Shown here piece by piece: positions 47,086 through 58,796 of a DNA stretch of 64,000 nucleotides; within the stretch, counting starts at the first letter, position 1, and the number at the start of each line of letters is the position of its first letter. The translations under genes and the position numbers were made by a program. The notes below the pieces were generated by a model. The model was given only the letters and a program-made list of their open reading frames with translations. It had not been told where the DNA came from and did no database searches. This DNA is from Nocardioides allogilvus (GTDB taxonomy: Bacteria; Actinomycetota; Actinomycetes; Propionibacteriales; Nocardioidaceae), in NCBI RefSeq assembly GCF_003047285.1, contig NZ_PZYX01000002.1, positions 310,001 to 374,000 on the forward strand, in the 5' to 3' direction.

Positions 47086-48645
47086 TCACTTGAGGAACTT
47101 GGAGAAGTCCTTGGGCAGGTCGAGCGCGGCCGCTGCCTTCTCGTAGTCGATGTCCTCGCCGGCGTTGCCGAAGGGGTTGGCGGCCTTCTCGGCTGCGGCG
47201 GCCTTGGCTGTGGCCGCCTCCTGCGCTGCCTTGGCGGGGTTGCCCGAAGAACGCTTGCCCTTCTTCTTCGGCGCCTGCTTGCCGCGCTTGCCGGCGCCGA
47301 CAACGCCCGCACCAGGCATGCCGGGCATACCGGGCATGCCGCCGCCGCCCATCATCTGCTTCATCATCTTCTTCGCCTCGAAGAAGCGGTCGACGAGCTG
47401 GTTGACGTCGGAGACCTGGCGGCCCGAGCCCTTGGCGATGCGGGAGCGGCGCGAGCCGTCGATCAGCTTGGGGTTGTCACGCTCGGCCGGCGTCATCGAC
47501 TGGATGATCGCCTGGATCCGGTCGATCTCCTTCTCGTCGAAGTTCTCGAGCTGCTCGCGGAACTGGCCCATCCCGGGCAGCATGCCCATGATCTTCGACA
47601 TCGAGCCCAGCTTGCGCAGCTGCTGCATCTGCTTGAGGAAGTCGTCGAGGGTGAAGTCGCCGGTCTGGAGCAGCTTCTCCGCGGCCTGGCGCGACTCCTT
47701 CTCGTCGAAGGTCTTCTCGGCCTGCTCGATCAGGGTGAGCATGTCGCCCATGTCGAGGATGCGCGAGGCCATGCGGTCGGGGTGGAAGAGGTCGAAGTCG
47801 GTCATCTTCTCGCCGTTGGAGGCGAACATGACCGGTTTGCCGGTGATCGAGGCGATCGAGAGCGCCGCACCACCGCGGGCGTCACCGTCGAGCTTGGTGA
47901 GCACGACGCCGTCGTAGCCGACGCCGTCGAGGAACAGCTGGGCGGTGGTGACCGCGTCCTGGCCGATCATCGCGTCGACGACGAAGAGCACCTCGTCGGG
48001 CTGCACGGCGTCGCGGATCTCGGCGGCCTGCTTCATCAGCTCCGCGTCGACACCGAGGCGACCGGCGGTGTCGATGATGACGACGTCGTGCAGCTTGCGC
48101 TTGGCGTGCTCGATCGACTCGCGGGCCACCCAGACGGGGTCGCCGACGCCGTTGCCGGGAGCGGGCGCGAAGACGGGCACGCCGACTCGCTCGCCGTTGA
48201 CCTCGAGCTGCTGGACGGCGTTGGGGCGCTGCAGGTCGGCCGCCACCAGGATCGGGGTCTTGCCCTGCTCCTTGAGCCAGAGCGCGAGCTTCGCGGCGAG
48301 GGTCGTCTTGCCGGCACCCTGGAGGCCGGCGAGCATGATGACGGTGGGCCCGGTCTTGGCGTAGCGCAGGCGACGCGTCTCGCCACCGAGGATGGTGACG
48401 AGCTCCTCGTTGACGATCTTGATGATCTGCTGGGCGGGGTTGAGCGCTCCGCTGACCTCTTCGCTGCGGGCACGCTCCTTGACGGCGCCGACGAACTCCT
48501 TGACCACCGGCAGCGCGACATCGGCCTCGAGCAGCGCGATCCGGATCTCACGCGCGGTCGCGTCGATGTCGGCCTCGGACAGCTTGCCCTTGCCGCGCAG
48601 GTGCTTGAAGGTGTCGGCGAGCCGGTCGGAGAGAGTGGCGAACAC
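47086..48645 (-). CDS. ffh: Signal recognition particle protein Ffh
   Basis: 519 residues. N domain (about 1-88), G domain with GLQGAGKTTLAAKLA, DTAGRLGVD, TKLDGDARGG, then the M domain with MQQLRKLGSMSKIMGMLPGM and SRRSRIAKGSGR; the C-terminal tail is Met/Gly- then Lys/Ala-rich (GGGGMPGMPGMPGAG). Binds 4.5S RNA and signal sequences; its receptor ftsY is also in this window. GTG at 48645 with GAGGA upstream. Downstream of glnD. Confidence 0.97.
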   Translation of the reverse strand: MFATLSDRLADTFKHLRGKGKLSEADIDATAREIRIALLEADVALPVVKEFVGAVKERARSEEVSGALNPAQQIIKIVNEELVTILGGETRRLRYAKTGPTVIMLAGLQGAGKTTLAAKLALWLKEQGKTPILVAADLQRPNAVQQLEVNGERVGVPVFAPAPGNGVGDPVWVARESIEHAKRKLHDVVIIDTAGRLGVDAELMKQAAEIRDAVQPDEVLFVVDAMIGQDAVTTAQLFLDGVGYDGVVLTKLDGDARGGAALSIASITGKPVMFASNGEKMTDFDLFHPDRMASRILDMGDMLTLIEQAEKTFDEKESRQAAEKLLQTGDFTLDDFLKQMQQLRKLGSMSKIMGMLPGMGQFREQLENFDEKEIDRIQAIIQSMTPAERDNPKLIDGSRRSRIAKGSGRQVSDVNQLVDRFFEAKKMMKQMMGGGGMPGMPGMPGAGVVGAGKRGKQAPKKKGKRSSGNPAKAAQEAATAKAAAAEKAANPFGNAGEDIDYEKAAAALDLPKDFSKFLK

Positions 48646-48813
48646 GTGTGGTCAGTCCTCGGGGTCGTTCACGGGTGGTACGGCGGGTGGCGAGGGGGTC
48701 CCCGCGCGATCGGCCAAGCCTAACCGTCGGTCGAGGGGATCTCGCGAACGACCACTGCAGGGGTCCCGAACGCGTGCTGCCCGCTGCCCTGCGCTGCCAT
48801 GGCCGCGATGGTG

Positions 48814-51051
48814 TCAGGCCTCGACGGTGCCGAGGAGTGCGGCACGCACGTGGTGGGCCGCGTCCGCCGCCCGTTGCTCGGAGAGGGCGCCGGCATCGCG
48901 CTCCTGGACGTAGAACACGTCCACGGCCTGCGGTCCGAGCGTGGACACGTGGGCCGAGCGCACCGACAGGTCGAGTCCGGCCAGCGCGTGGCACACCAGC
49001 CACACGACGCCGGGACGATCGTCCATCCGCACCTCGAGCACGGTCGCGCGATGCGACGCGTCGGCCCTGACGACCACGACCGGTGCCAGCCTGGTCGGCA
49101 CCGGTCGGCTGAGGCGCGAGACCGCGTCCACGCGTCCCTCGCTGATCGCCACCAACCGGGTGCGCAGGACCGCCGGGTCGAGGTCGGGGTCGGCCACCTC
49201 CCACACCGAGACCCCCACCTCCAGGCCGTCGTCCTCCTGGGACCAGGCGCGCGCCGAGCGGACGGTCGCACGCTGAAGCGCGAGCGCGGCCGCGGCGTCC
49301 GCCAGCAGGCCCACCCTGTCGGGGGCGAGCACCGTCACCCGGGCTCCCGCCTGGTCGGCCTCGACGAGGACGGACACTCCCCCGCGGCGTACGGCATCAG
49401 GCACCGGCACGTCGCCGTCGGAGGCGTCGGCGGGCGGCGGCTCACCACCGGCCGACACCAGCGCGTGCCGGGACAGGCGGTCGATGAGACCGGCACGCCA
49501 GGTGGACCACGCCTTCGGGGAGGCAGCGCGCGAGTCGGCCTCGGTCAGCGACCGCAGCAGGCCCAGCGCCTCCCCACCGGAGACCTTGGCCAGCAGCGCC
49601 TCGACGGTCGCCGGGTCGTCGGGATCGCGGGACGTGGCGATCTCCGAGAGCAGGAGGTGGTGCCGCACGAGCAGGGCGATGAGGTCGACGGCGGCGGCGT
49701 CGAAGCCCATGCGCGTGGCGATGGCCCGGGCGATCGGCTCACCCGCCACGGAGTGCTCGGTCAGCTCGCCCTTGCCGATGTCGTGCAGCAGCGCAGCGAC
49801 GAGCAGCACGTCGGGGCGAGCGACGTGGCGGATCAGCGTGGACGCCTCGATGCAGGTCTCGATGACATGACGGTCGACGGTGAAGCGGTGGATCGGCGAG
49901 GCGTGGGGCAGCGTGCGGATCCGCTCCCACTCGGGCAGGAAGCCCGTCAGCGCGCCGGTCTCCTCCAGCGTCTCCCAGACCGGCAGCAGTCCGGGACCAC
50001 TGGCGAGCAGGCTGACCAGTGCGTCACGGGCCTCCTCGGGCCACGGATCCGGGAGCGGCGGGCAGTCGCGCACGAGCCGAGCGGCCGTGGCCGGCGCCAG
50101 CACGACGTCGCGCTCGGCCGCCTCGGCCGCTGCGCGCAGCAGCATCACCGGGTCCCGGTCGGGGCGGGCCTTGGCGTCCAGCACGACCTCGCCGCGCGAC
50201 AGCGCGATGCCCGGAGCGATCGGCTGCAGGGAGGGCCGCCGGGCGCCGGTCACCGAGGTCGGGCGATCGAGCACGTCCTCGACGCGGCGCCAGGTGAGGC
50301 GGGAGAGGTGACTGAGCCGACGGCCGATCTCGCGCACGTGCCGCTGCGCCGCCTCGGCGTCGGGCAGCCCGAGGCGGACGGCGAGCGGTGCCCACAGCTC
50401 CGGAGCGACGCGGTCGCTGGGCCGCCCGGTCTCGTCGTGCAGCAGGTCGCGGAAGTCGAGCAGCGCCTGCCGGGACGTCTCGAGCTCGGGGCTGCTCGCA
50501 TCGACCAGCCAGGTCACCTCGAGCGCCCGGAGCACGGTGGCATCGCGCAACCCGCCCTCGGCCTCCTTGATGTCGGGGACCGACACGTGGGCGAGCTCGC
50601 CGACCGTCTGGTGCCGCTTGGCCACGAGGTCGCGCAGCGCTGGCAGCCGCTCACGGGCCTGGCGACGCCAAGCCGCGAGCATCGTCGTGCGCAGCCGCAA
50701 CGTCAGGTTGGGGTCGCCGGCGAGGTGGCGGATGTCGAGCAGTCCGAGCGCGACCTTGAGGTCCTCCTGCGCCGCCGCGGTCATCTCCGAGAGCGAGCGC
50801 ACCGAGTGGTCGAGCCGCGACCCGGAGTCCCAGAGCGGATACCAGACCTGCTCCGCGACCTCCCCGAGCTCGACTGCGTCGTCGTGCACGAGCACGACGT
50901 CCAGGTCGGACTGGGGCGCGAGCTCACCTCGGCCGAAACCGCCCGCCGCGATCAGGGCGACACCGGTCTCGGGACCACCCGCCTTGTCGTACGCCGCTCG
51001 GCAGAGCTCGTCGGCAGCAGCCGTTCGCGCGGTGCGCTCGATGGCCGTCAT
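48814..51051 (-). CDS. glnD: Bifunctional PII uridylyl/adenylyltransferase GlnD
   Basis: 745 residues. Nucleotidyltransferase motif GGFGRGEL...SDLDVVLV (37-54; Asp49, Asp51), GlnD helical region, an HD domain (HRFTVDRHVIETCIEAS; LLHDIGKGE) for removal of the group, and two C-terminal ACT domains (ADQAGARVTVLAPDRVGLLAD; RMDDRPGVVWLVCHALAG) that sense glutamine. In actinobacteria it adenylylates GlnK. The ATG is at 51051, 4 bases after the glnK stop, completing the amt-glnK-glnD operon. Confidence 0.95.
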   Translation of the reverse strand: MTAIERTARTAAADELCRAAYDKAGGPETGVALIAAGGFGRGELAPQSDLDVVLVHDDAVELGEVAEQVWYPLWDSGSRLDHSVRSLSEMTAAAQEDLKVALGLLDIRHLAGDPNLTLRLRTTMLAAWRRQARERLPALRDLVAKRHQTVGELAHVSVPDIKEAEGGLRDATVLRALEVTWLVDASSPELETSRQALLDFRDLLHDETGRPSDRVAPELWAPLAVRLGLPDAEAAQRHVREIGRRLSHLSRLTWRRVEDVLDRPTSVTGARRPSLQPIAPGIALSRGEVVLDAKARPDRDPVMLLRAAAEAAERDVVLAPATAARLVRDCPPLPDPWPEEARDALVSLLASGPGLLPVWETLEETGALTGFLPEWERIRTLPHASPIHRFTVDRHVIETCIEASTLIRHVARPDVLLVAALLHDIGKGELTEHSVAGEPIARAIATRMGFDAAAVDLIALLVRHHLLLSEIATSRDPDDPATVEALLAKVSGGEALGLLRSLTEADSRAASPKAWSTWRAGLIDRLSRHALVSAGGEPPPADASDGDVPVPDAVRRGGVSVLVEADQAGARVTVLAPDRVGLLADAAAALALQRATVRSARAWSQEDDGLEVGVSVWEVADPDLDPAVLRTRLVAISEGRVDAVSRLSRPVPTRLAPVVVVRADASHRATVLEVRMDDRPGVVWLVCHALAGLDLSVRSAHVSTLGPQAVDVFYVQERDAGALSEQRAADAAHHVRAALLGTVEA

Positions 51052-51055
51052 CGGG

Positions 51056-52725
<1,670 letters not shown>

Positions 52726-52749
52726 GGGACGTCACCTTCCGTGCCTCGC

Positions 52750-52787
52750 GTTTCACACACCGACACTGTGTGTTTCAGACAGGTAAA
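52750..52787 (-). promoter_or_regulatory. Candidate GlnR operator before amt copy 1
   Basis: On the minus strand the elements are TTTAC-N6-GAAAC-N6-TGTCG-N6-GAAAC, spaced exactly as the actinobacterial GlnR box (gTnAC-n6-GaAAC twice). Both b-sites are perfect GAAAC, 22 bp apart; the first a-site fits 4/5 and the second a-site is degenerate. It lies 25 bases before the amt ATG. Confidence 0.5.
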
Positions 52788-52800
52788 TGAACGCGGCCCG

Positions 52801-52830
52801 CTGCCCCGCCGGACCATCCCGGCGGGGCAG
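52801..52830 (-). terminator. Hairpin between glnK copy 2 and amt copy 1
   Basis: CTGCCCCGCCGG (52801-52812) pairs perfectly with CCGGCGGGGCAG (52819-52830), a 12-bp stem with a 6-base loop, 17 bases past the glnK2 stop. Likely terminator or attenuator separating the two amt-glnK pairs. Confidence 0.6.
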
Positions 52831-52846
52831 TGGCTCACGCGCTCGA

Positions 52847-54504
<1,658 letters not shown>

Positions 54505-54598
54505 AGAACCTCCAGGGAACGTTCGGGGGTGGGCCACGCCTGCGCGACGACGGTGTCGTGCACGGGTCCACCTGATACGAGAACCCTGACCGCGCGAC

Positions 54599-54636
54599 GT
54601 TTCACCGCTCGCCGCTTCATGTTGCGTTCGGGCAAC
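54599..54636 (-). promoter_or_regulatory. Weaker GlnR-like element before amt copy 2
   Basis: On the minus strand GTTGC-N6-GCAAC-N6-CGGCG-N6-GAAAC has the GlnR spacing with 4/5, 4/5, poor and 5/5 matches; it contains the dyad GTTGC-N6-GCAAC (54621-54636). About 95 bases before the amt2 start. The same degenerate position recurs as in the amt1 element. Also within the divergent promoter region of the glycosyltransferase operon. Confidence 0.35.
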
Positions 54637-54715
54637 AGATTTCGTCGTGGTGTTACGTCCGCATGAACGACGCCGCCCGGGCGCACAGCGGCCGCTCATC
54701 GATACACTCCCCCGC

Positions 54716-55750
54716 ATGACCGGAAGCAGCGCCGATCGCACGGCGCGCACCGGCGTCGTACTCGTCAATCACGACAGCGCCGAGGACACCGTCGGCTGCA
54801 TCGCGTCCCTCGAGGCCTCGCACGACCTCGACATGGACGTCGTCGTGGTGGACAACTCGGCCTCCGCGCAGTCACTGGCGACCCTGCGTGCGCTCGTGGG
54901 CGACCGTGCAGTCGTGCTGTCGAGCGGCGGCAACATCGGCTATGCCAGCGGCTCCAACGTCGGCATCCGGCACTGCCTGGAGCGCGGCAACGAGTTCGTC
55001 TGGCTGCTCAACCCCGACACCCGGATCGAGCCCGAGACGCTGCCGCGCCTGCTGGAGCTGCTCGCCGACGTGCCCGACTGCGGCGTGGTCGGGCCCCGGA
55101 TCGTGCAACCGGCCGCCCCCGGCGCCCCCGAGACGGTCTGGTTCGACGGCGGCATCGTCGACGAGGCCAAGGCGGGCGAGACACGACACGTGCACCAGGG
55201 CCGCGAGCTGGCCAAGGTCAGCGCCCCCGTCGCGCGCGACGTCGACTACGTCACCGGGGCGTCGCTCCTCACCCGCCGGACCGTGCTGGAGACGGTCGGG
55301 CTGCTGCCGGAGGACTACTTCCTCTACTTCGAGGAGACCCACTGGTGTCGCGACGTCCGCCGCGCCGGCTGGCGGGTCATGGTCGAGCAGCGGGCGCGCA
55401 TGGTGCACCACCAACGCTCGAGCGGGGCGCTGCCGTCGCCGTACCACCTCTACTACATGACGCGGAACCGCTACCTGTTCGTCGAGCGCGCGCTCGGCGG
55501 CGACGGTGAGGCCGCACTGGGCCAGCTCGAGGGCAAGTGGCTCAAGAACTGGCGCCGCAAGGTCGCCGCCGCGGCACCCGAGTGGCTCGACGAGTTCGAC
55601 TCGCTGGTCGAGCTCGCGGCCACCGACGCGCGCGCCGGACGTGACGGGCGCAATGATGCTGTCTCACACGTGCCGTGGCCGGACGATGTGGAGCGCGGCG
55701 AGGAGCTCGCCGTCGCGACCGACAAGGGGACCGAGGTGAGCGACCGATGA
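54716..55750 (+). CDS. GT2 family glycosyltransferase (rhamnosyltransferase-like)
   Basis: 344 residues, GT-A fold. VVLVNHDSAEDTVGCIASLE, VVVDNSA, GGNIGYASGSNVGI, LLNPDTRIEPE (DxD-like Asp), VTGASLLTRRTVLETVG and DYFLYFEETHWCRDVRRAGW follow WbbL-type rhamnosyltransferases. Cytoplasmic, membrane-associated. ATG 54716. Head of a four-gene cluster; its stop overlaps the next ATG (ATGA). Confidence 0.9.
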   Translation: MTGSSADRTARTGVVLVNHDSAEDTVGCIASLEASHDLDMDVVVVDNSASAQSLATLRALVGDRAVVLSSGGNIGYASGSNVGIRHCLERGNEFVWLLNPDTRIEPETLPRLLELLADVPDCGVVGPRIVQPAAPGAPETVWFDGGIVDEAKAGETRHVHQGRELAKVSAPVARDVDYVTGASLLTRRTVLETVGLLPEDYFLYFEETHWCRDVRRAGWRVMVEQRARMVHHQRSSGALPSPYHLYYMTRNRYLFVERALGGDGEAALGQLEGKWLKNWRRKVAAAAPEWLDEFDSLVELAATDARAGRDGRNDAVSHVPWPDDVERGEELAVATDKGTEVSDR

Positions 55751-56586
55751 CGACCAAGGGCCGAGACGACGTCGCCACCGTGATCGAGCGGACGCTCGCC
55801 GGTGGCCCGCGTGTCCTGCACATCGCGCTCGATGCCTCGACGGTGCCGGTCCGGCTCGCGCAGGAGCACGACCGGGAGGTCGAGTGCCTGCGCTGGCCCG
55901 CCGAGCCGGACGAGCAGTGGGGTCCCGACGTGGGCCGTCGCGACGCCGTGGACGACTGGGCACAGCCCTTCCTGGTCGCGCCCGTCGACGTCGTGGTCGT
56001 CGAGGACGTCCTCGACGAGAGCCACGACGCCGACCAGTTCTTCCGCACCCTCGGCACCGGCGCCCTGGTGCCGGGCGCGCTCGTCGTCGTCTCCGGTGTC
56101 CGCGACCTCAGCGGACCGATCGCCTCGGCCGGGTTCGTGCTCGAGTCCGACGCCGCCGTGGCACTCGACGAGCGCCGCCACATCACGGTCGCGCGCTTCC
56201 CCTCGTTCACCACCGCCCGGCCGCAGTCCCCCGACGCCGACGAGGCGAGCGCCGCCGAGGTCCGCCGACTCGCCCACGAGCTCGAGCGCACCCGTGAGCT
56301 GCTCGCCCGGGAGCGCGCCACCATCGCCCGGGAGATGCAGTCCGGCAAGGACGAGCTGCTCTCGATGGACCGTCAGGTCAACGACCTCCAGGAGCGCCTG
56401 CAACGGCTACGCCACAAGAACGTCCTGCTCCGCGCCCGCGTCGCCCAGGTCTCGCGCGAGCGCGACCTCGCCCAGGACCAGGTCGCCTCGCTCGAGCAGG
56501 ACCTCTTCCTGGCCCGCGACTCTCGCGCCGTACGCGCCGTGGCAACCGTGGTCGAGCGGGCACGTCGCCGCAAGGACGGCGCATGA
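55747..56586 (+). CDS. Methyltransferase-like N-domain with coiled-coil C-terminus
   Basis: 279 residues. Residues 1-~150 have a Rossmann-like pattern (VLHIALDASTVPVRLAQ; VDVVVVEDVLDESHDADQFF; LVPGALVVVSGV) resembling SAM methyltransferases, but lack a clear glycine-rich SAM loop. Residues ~170-262 form a strong coiled coil (RLAHELERTRELLARERATI; QVNDLQERLQRLRHKN; DQVASLEQDLFLA). It might be a scaffold or chain-length regulator for the adjacent transferases; not proven. Stop overlaps the mini-ORF of the 65-bp repeat. Confidence 0.65.
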   Translation: MTTKGRDDVATVIERTLAGGPRVLHIALDASTVPVRLAQEHDREVECLRWPAEPDEQWGPDVGRRDAVDDWAQPFLVAPVDVVVVEDVLDESHDADQFFRTLGTGALVPGALVVVSGVRDLSGPIASAGFVLESDAAVALDERRHITVARFPSFTTARPQSPDADEASAAEVRRLAHELERTRELLARERATIAREMQSGKDELLSMDRQVNDLQERLQRLRHKNVLLRARVAQVSRERDLAQDQVASLEQDLFLARDSRAVRAVATVVERARRRKDGA

Positions 56587-56647
56587 GCACCCCACGACGT
56601 TCTTCTCCCCCGCTTCGCTCCTCCGAACAACGCCACGGGGACCCCGC
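56583..56647 (+). repeat. MIRU-like 65-bp interspersed element, copy B
   Basis: Same unit and same placement as 5753-5817: begins in the upstream ATGA and ends before the downstream ATG 56648. Mini-ORF 56583-56651 (starts MSTPRRSS, ends RHGDPA) couples the two genes. 60/65 identity with copy A. Most differences keep the reading frame and a basic peptide. Confidence 0.8.
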
Positions 56648-58792
56648 ATGAGCCCCGGCTCGACCTCGCCTCACGACGCGGAGGAGCTCTCCTCCGTCGA
56701 CCGGCGGCGCGCGGCCTACCGCCAGCTCATCGACGGCGAGCTCGCGACCGGCGACAGCGAGCGCGTGCTGTTCTTCGTGCACTCCGTCGACCTGCGCCAC
56801 GCCACCCCCGACCTGATCGCGGCCGCGGGGCTCGGGCTCGCGCTGGCCGACCGTGGCTACGGCGTGCGGCTCGTCCCCCGCCACCGGTGGCACCTCGGCG
56901 GAGCCGCCGACATCTGGATCGCGACCACCCCCGACGCCGATCCCTCCCAGGCTCCGGCCGGCGCCTGGCGGATGGCGTGGGCGCACAGCGACGTCGAGGC
57001 CTGGGCCGAGCTCGACCACCTGATGGCCTACGACCAGGTCCTGGTCGGCTCCGAGGTGGGCCGCAGCCTGCTGTCGACGACCTCCGCCGGCCGGCTCGAC
57101 GTGCTGCGCAACGCCGCCGACACCGAGCTCTTCGCGCCTCGCGAGCCCGACACCGAAGCGCGCGACGGCGTCGCCAGCCTGGGCGTGTACGTCGAACGCG
57201 GCCGTGCGATCCAGCCGCTGATCAACGACGTGCGGTTCACCGTGCCCCTGACCGTCTATGCCGAGCCGCAGCGCAACATGCGCTCCAGCCTCCTCGGCCG
57301 GCTCGAGGAGCCCATCGCCTGGCTGCGCGCCCCCGAGGTGCTGACCCGCTCCGCCCTGACGGTGATCGAGCTGCCCAGCACCGCGGTCGGCGATGCCACG
57401 ATGCCGGCCCACTTCTTCGAGAGCATCGCGTGCGGCTCGCTGCCGATCGTCAACTCCAGGCTGGGCGCCACCGAGGCGGGGCTCGAGGTCCCGACCTACA
57501 CGACCTCGGAGGGACTGGGTGACCTGATCACGTCGCTGCTGGCCGACCCCGAGGAGATCGGCTCCCTCGTCGCCGACCTGCGCGAGCGCGTCGCGCGCGA
57601 GCACACGTGGGACCTGCGGGCGCGCGAGCTCGAGGACTGTGTGGCCACCGGGCGACGCGACCAGTCGACGCCGCCACCCCAGCGGGCACTGCACTACTTC
57701 CCGGACTACAACCGCGCCAACCCCTACCAGGGGATGCTCTTCGCCGGGCTCGGCTCCGTCGATGCCTATCCGAAGGCCGTCAGCGACGTGATCGAGCACC
57801 TCGAGAACCGCTCGGTCGCGTCGGTCCCGGGGATCCTCAACATCCACTGGACGACGCCGATCCTGCAGTACGCCACCGGCCCCTTCCGGGCTGCCATCGA
57901 GCTCGACCGCTTCAGCGCCGCCTTGCACAAGTTCCGCACCGCGGGCGGTCGACTGGTGTGGACGCTGCACAACGTCCTGCCGCACGAGGCGCGCCACGTC
58001 TGGGCCGAGACCCAGCTGGCGCAGCTCCTGGCCGACCGGGCCGACGCGATCCACGCGCTGTCCGAGATCACCGCGCGCCAGGCCTCCGAGGTGCTTCGCC
58101 TCGACCCGCGCCGCGTCGTGGTCATCGAGCACTCGAGCTATGTCGGGCAATATCCCGACTGGATCAGCCGTGACGCGGCCCGCGCCCAGCTCGGGCTGTC
58201 CTCGCAGGACAAGGTGCTGGTCGCCCTGGGCGGCATCCGGCCCTACAAGGGCCTGGGGCGGCTGCTCGACGTCTTCCACGAGCTCGCCGAGGAGGACGCC
58301 AGCCTCCACCTGCTGGTGGCTGGCAAGCCCGCCGCCAACGAGGAGACGGCCGGCCTGCAGCGACGCTGCGAGCAGTCCTCACGGGTGCTCTCGGAGTTCT
58401 CGCACGTGCCCGACGACCAGCTGCAGGTGTGGTTCGGCGCCGCCGACCTCGCGGTGCTGCCCTACTCCCGCATCCTCAACTCCGGCGTCTTCTGGCTCGC
58501 GCAGACCTTCGGCCTGCCGATCGTCGGCCCACGCACCGGTGCGCTGCTCGACCTCGCCGACGAGCCACACGTGCGCCTGTTCAACCCGCGCGACGACCGC
58601 TCCCTGAAGGAGACCCTGCGCTCGACGATCAGCGAGCTCGTCGACGACCCCGAGCGGGCGAGGGCTGCGCACGCGTCGTCGCTCGACGCCGCCCGGTCCC
58701 GCCCGCCGCAGCGCATGGCGAAGGACTTCGCCACGTTCATCGAGCCGATGCTGACCGGTCAGGACCGAGCCTCTCGGCGGGCCGCGGGGTGA
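56648..58792 (+). CDS. Two-domain GT4-type glycosyltransferase
   Basis: 714 residues, two GT-B halves. First (about 35-340): VLFFVHSVDLRHATPD, LRNAADTELFAPRE, PAHFFESIACGSLPIVNSRLG. Second (about 350-700): LHYFPDYNRANPYQGMLFAG, LVWTLHNVLPHEARHVW, VLVALGGIRPYKGLGRLLDV and LPYSRILNSGVFWLAQTFGLP, GT4-like with a Glu-poor motif. A fusion like this suggests sequential sugar additions to a surface glycan. ATG 56648 has no ribosome-binding site because the repeat occupies that place; translation is likely coupled via the mini-ORF. Confidence 0.82.
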   Translation: MSPGSTSPHDAEELSSVDRRRAAYRQLIDGELATGDSERVLFFVHSVDLRHATPDLIAAAGLGLALADRGYGVRLVPRHRWHLGGAADIWIATTPDADPSQAPAGAWRMAWAHSDVEAWAELDHLMAYDQVLVGSEVGRSLLSTTSAGRLDVLRNAADTELFAPREPDTEARDGVASLGVYVERGRAIQPLINDVRFTVPLTVYAEPQRNMRSSLLGRLEEPIAWLRAPEVLTRSALTVIELPSTAVGDATMPAHFFESIACGSLPIVNSRLGATEAGLEVPTYTTSEGLGDLITSLLADPEEIGSLVADLRERVAREHTWDLRARELEDCVATGRRDQSTPPPQRALHYFPDYNRANPYQGMLFAGLGSVDAYPKAVSDVIEHLENRSVASVPGILNIHWTTPILQYATGPFRAAIELDRFSAALHKFRTAGGRLVWTLHNVLPHEARHVWAETQLAQLLADRADAIHALSEITARQASEVLRLDPRRVVVIEHSSYVGQYPDWISRDAARAQLGLSSQDKVLVALGGIRPYKGLGRLLDVFHELAEEDASLHLLVAGKPAANEETAGLQRRCEQSSRVLSEFSHVPDDQLQVWFGAADLAVLPYSRILNSGVFWLAQTFGLPIVGPRTGALLDLADEPHVRLFNPRDDRSLKETLRSTISELVDDPERARAAHASSLDAARSRPPQRMAKDFATFIEPMLTGQDRASRRAAG

Positions 58793-58796
58793 TCGC

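Noticed and set aside
55802..56640. Upstream extension of the 714-residue glycosyltransferase over the preceding gene
   Set aside because: The frame is open but overlaps the coiled-coil gene completely; the family starts at ATG 56648 just after the 65-bp element.
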